This document shows, piece after piece, positions 62,090-64,000 of a stretch of 64,000 nucleotides of DNA; position 1 is the stretch's first letter; every line of letters begins with the position of its first letter. The stretch is from Novosphingobium barchaimii LL02 (lineage in GTDB: Bacteria; Pseudomonadota; Alphaproteobacteria; Sphingomonadales; Sphingomonadaceae). The notes beneath the pieces are model-generated. The model did no database searches, was not told the DNA's origin, and saw only the letters and a list, made by a program, of their open reading frames with translations. The position numbers and the translations under genes are program-made. The stretch is taken from the NCBI RefSeq assembly GCF_001046635.1, contig NZ_KQ130457.1, positions 191,641 to 255,640 of the forward strand, in the 5' to 3' direction.

Positions 62090-64000
62090 ATGGGGAAGCT
62101 GCTCAAGGTGATTCTCGCGGGGACCGCGCTTGCCGTCCCAGGGATGACTGGTATCGCTTCGGCGCGGGCGCAGGATGCCCCGCCGGCGGCGAGCAACGGC
62201 GATATCGTCGTTACTGCCCAGCGGCGTAGCGAAAAGCTGGTCGATGTGCCGATGTCCATCGTGGCCCTCGATGCCGAGGCGCTATCCCAGGCCGGCGTGT
62301 CCAACACGTCCGACCTCACGCGGGTAGTGCCGGGCGTGGCGATGACATTCTACGGCTCGTTCCTGCAACCGGCGGTGCGCGGCATCACGTCCACGGGCGC
62401 CAATCTCGGCGAAAATTCCAATGTCGCCATGTACATCGACGGGCTTTATCAGCCGCAACAGATCGCCACGCTCATCGATCTTCCCGACGTCCAGCAGATC
62501 GAGGTTCTCAAGGGACCGCAAGGTGCGCTTTACGGGCAGAATGCCACGGGCGGCGCCATTTTGGTCTCCAGCCTGATGCCCAGTTTCACCGCGACCGGTA
62601 AGTTCAGCGCCAGCTACGGCAACTATAACGATGTGCAATTGCGCGGCTACGCTTCGGCGCCGTTGTCCGACACGGTTGCGGCAAGCCTGTCCGCCTCTTA
62701 TCAGGATCGCGACGGGTTCCGCCGCCAGGTCGTGACCGGTCAGCGGGACCTGGGGCTCACAGCCAAGGTTGTCCGGGGTAAGCTGCTGTTCAAACCCAGT
62801 TCCAGCTTCAACGTCACCGCCACGGCCTACTACGCAGAGCGGCGCGACTCCTCGATGTATGCGGGGTTCGCCATCAATGGTAACTCGATCGGTCATGCAG
62901 CCGACCTGAGTGGCCTGCTGGGCCCGGACCTGGGGCCGTTGTTCCCCATTCCGGCAACTCCCGACGCCACCAAACCGGGTGAATTCTCGACCTCTCCCGA
63001 CGTGTTCACGAAAATCCGTTCCAAGGGCGCCAGCCTTCGGGCGCAACTGGATCTCGATGCCGGTACGATTACGTCGATCTCGGGACTGACCAGCAACCGG
63101 ATCATCTACCTTTCCGATGTCGACGGCACGGCAGCGAATATCGGCGAAGCGCGAGCGGAGCCGCTGACCGGCCGCTACTTCGTGCATGACACCAACTTCG
63201 CCTCGCGCAGGTTCGGCGCGTTCGAATTCCTGGTCGGCGCTTTCTACCTTGATGGCAACGAGACGTTTGGCAACAACATCTTCGACATCTTCGTGCCTAC
63301 CGTTCCCCCGTCGCCCAAGGTCCTGCTCGCCCCGCTCAACCAGTACGGCAAGGTCGAGAAGCAGATCATCGCGGGATACGGCGAGATCACCGTCAAGCCT
63401 GTCGAAAAGCTGACGCTGACCGCTGGCGGACGCTACACCAAGGAGCGGCAGAAGACGTTTTCGGATACGCTCAATGGCGTGACCCTGCCCGAAGTGGTTC
63501 CCTATCCGGGCAACCCCGTCACCTTCAGCAAGTTCACGCCGCGTATCACCGCCCGCTATGAACTGACGTCCGACACCAATGTTTATGCAAGCTGGGGCAA
63601 GGGGTTCAAGAGCGGCGTGGTCAACACCACCGATTACTCGCTCGATCCCGTCAAACCCGAGACGATCACGGCATACGAAGTGGGCGTGAAGGGCCGGATC
63701 GCGCGGACCGTGCGCTTCGGCATTGCGGGCTTCTATTACGATTACACGAACCTGCAAGCCGTCGTCTATGTTCCGGGTAAGGCGTATATAACGCAGAACG
63801 CCGCTGCCGCCCGGGTCAAGGGCGTCGATTTCGACCTTAGCTGGGAAGTTACACCGGAACTTACGTTGTCGGGCGGAGGGGCGTTTCTCGATGCCAAGTA
63901 CACCGATTTCCAGAACGCCGCAGCCTTCGTGTCAACGGGCACCGGAAACTTGCAGATCACCACCGACCTGAGCGGCGCGCGGCTGCTGCGCGCGCCCAAA
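62090..64000 (+). CDS. TonB-dependent receptor, 3' end beyond window
   Basis: First 637 residues seen, no stop before the window end. Signal peptide residues 1-28 (GIASARAQ), TonB-box-like GDIVVTAQRRSEKL, plug with LPDVQQIEVLKGPQGALYGQ, and barrel with AYEVGVKGRIARTVRFGIAG. AGGG precedes the ATG, and a weak six-codon upstream frame precedes it. Probably the uptake receptor for the catabolic substrate, being the only receptor in this block. Likely 700-800 residues in full. Confidence 0.92.
   Translation, partial: MGKLLKVILAGTALAVPGMTGIASARAQDAPPAASNGDIVVTAQRRSEKLVDVPMSIVALDAEALSQAGVSNTSDLTRVVPGVAMTFYGSFLQPAVRGITSTGANLGENSNVAMYIDGLYQPQQIATLIDLPDVQQIEVLKGPQGALYGQNATGGAILVSSLMPSFTATGKFSASYGNYNDVQLRGYASAPLSDTVAASLSASYQDRDGFRRQVVTGQRDLGLTAKVVRGKLLFKPSSSFNVTATAYYAERRDSSMYAGFAINGNSIGHAADLSGLLGPDLGPLFPIPATPDATKPGEFSTSPDVFTKIRSKGASLRAQLDLDAGTITSISGLTSNRIIYLSDVDGTAANIGEARAEPLTGRYFVHDTNFASRRFGAFEFLVGAFYLDGNETFGNNIFDIFVPTVPPSPKVLLAPLNQYGKVEKQIIAGYGEITVKPVEKLTLTAGGRYTKERQKTFSDTLNGVTLPEVVPYPGNPVTFSKFTPRITARYELTSDTNVYASWGKGFKSGVVNTTDYSLDPVKPETITAYEVGVKGRIARTVRFGIAGFYYDYTNLQAVVYVPGKAYITQNAAAARVKGVDFDLSWEVTPELTLSGGGAFLDAKYTDFQNAAAFVSTGTGNLQITTDLSGARLLRAPK

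Noticed and set aside
62070-62090. Six-codon upstream frame ATGAAAACG... before the last receptor
   Set aside because: Overlaps the ribosome binding site and is too short to support as a leader peptide; probably chance.
62282-63757. 491-codon minus-strand frame opposite the last TonB receptor
   Set aside because: The plus-strand frame is an uninterrupted receptor; this frame has no recognisable domain.

Overview
The window is high-GC DNA with about 50 tightly packed genes, short overlapping operons, three TonB-dependent receptors, an assimilatory NirB/NirD/NasA set, a PE-LIG-POL type LigD with Ku, and many CoA-linked catabolic enzymes. This suggests an alphaproteobacterium of the sphingomonad group (Novosphingobium/Sphingobium-like). 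The assignment is inferred from gene content and style, because no rRNA or other phylogenetic marker is present.

Bases 1-9065 form a nitrate assimilation block: an outer-membrane porin, nirB, nirD, nasA, a siroheme-pathway methyltransferase (cobA type) and moeA. The last two supply cofactors for NirB and NasA. A leader of two small hairpins and a 23-bp terminator-like hairpin precedes nirB. Bases 9212-12611 hold the NHEJ pair ligD and ku, and 12942-14147 a chromate transporter. Bases 14554-23272 carry a TonB receptor, four small secreted or outer-membrane proteins, and a FecI-FecR-FecA type cell-surface signalling operon. Bases 23342-29644 encode an RND efflux pump operon whose last gene is an OsmC/Ohr-like protein with Ser at the usual peroxidatic Cys position.

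Bases 30069-64000 are the most interesting part: about 34 kb of catabolic genes with no recognisable DNA-binding regulator. They include acyl-CoA dehydrogenase, two acyl-CoA synthetases, enoyl-CoA hydratase, an SCP2-thiolase-like protein with a DUF35 partner, 2-oxoacid dehydrogenase E1 alpha and beta, four SDR/MDR dehydrogenases, a KstD-like flavoprotein, P450, Rieske oxygenase, an LLM flavoprotein, three SnoaL-like proteins, an aldehyde dehydrogenase, a secreted GH2 glycosidase and a TonB receptor cut by the window end. Two homologous proteins carrying an RDxSWGxR signature (CrtC/AttH-like) each sit directly next to an aminoglycoside-phosphotransferase-like kinase. The second kinase is also followed by a small helical protein, as in the levulinate LvaA-LvaB pair.

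The working model is uptake by the TonB receptor, optional deglycosylation, oxidation by P450/Rieske/KstD-like/SDR enzymes, CoA activation and beta-oxidation or retro-aldol chain shortening of a hydrophobic (possibly cyclic isprenoid or steroid-like) substrate, with kinase-assisted removal of hydroxyl groups. The substrate is not shown by the sequence. No tRNA, rRNA, CRISPR array or insertion sequence was recognised.
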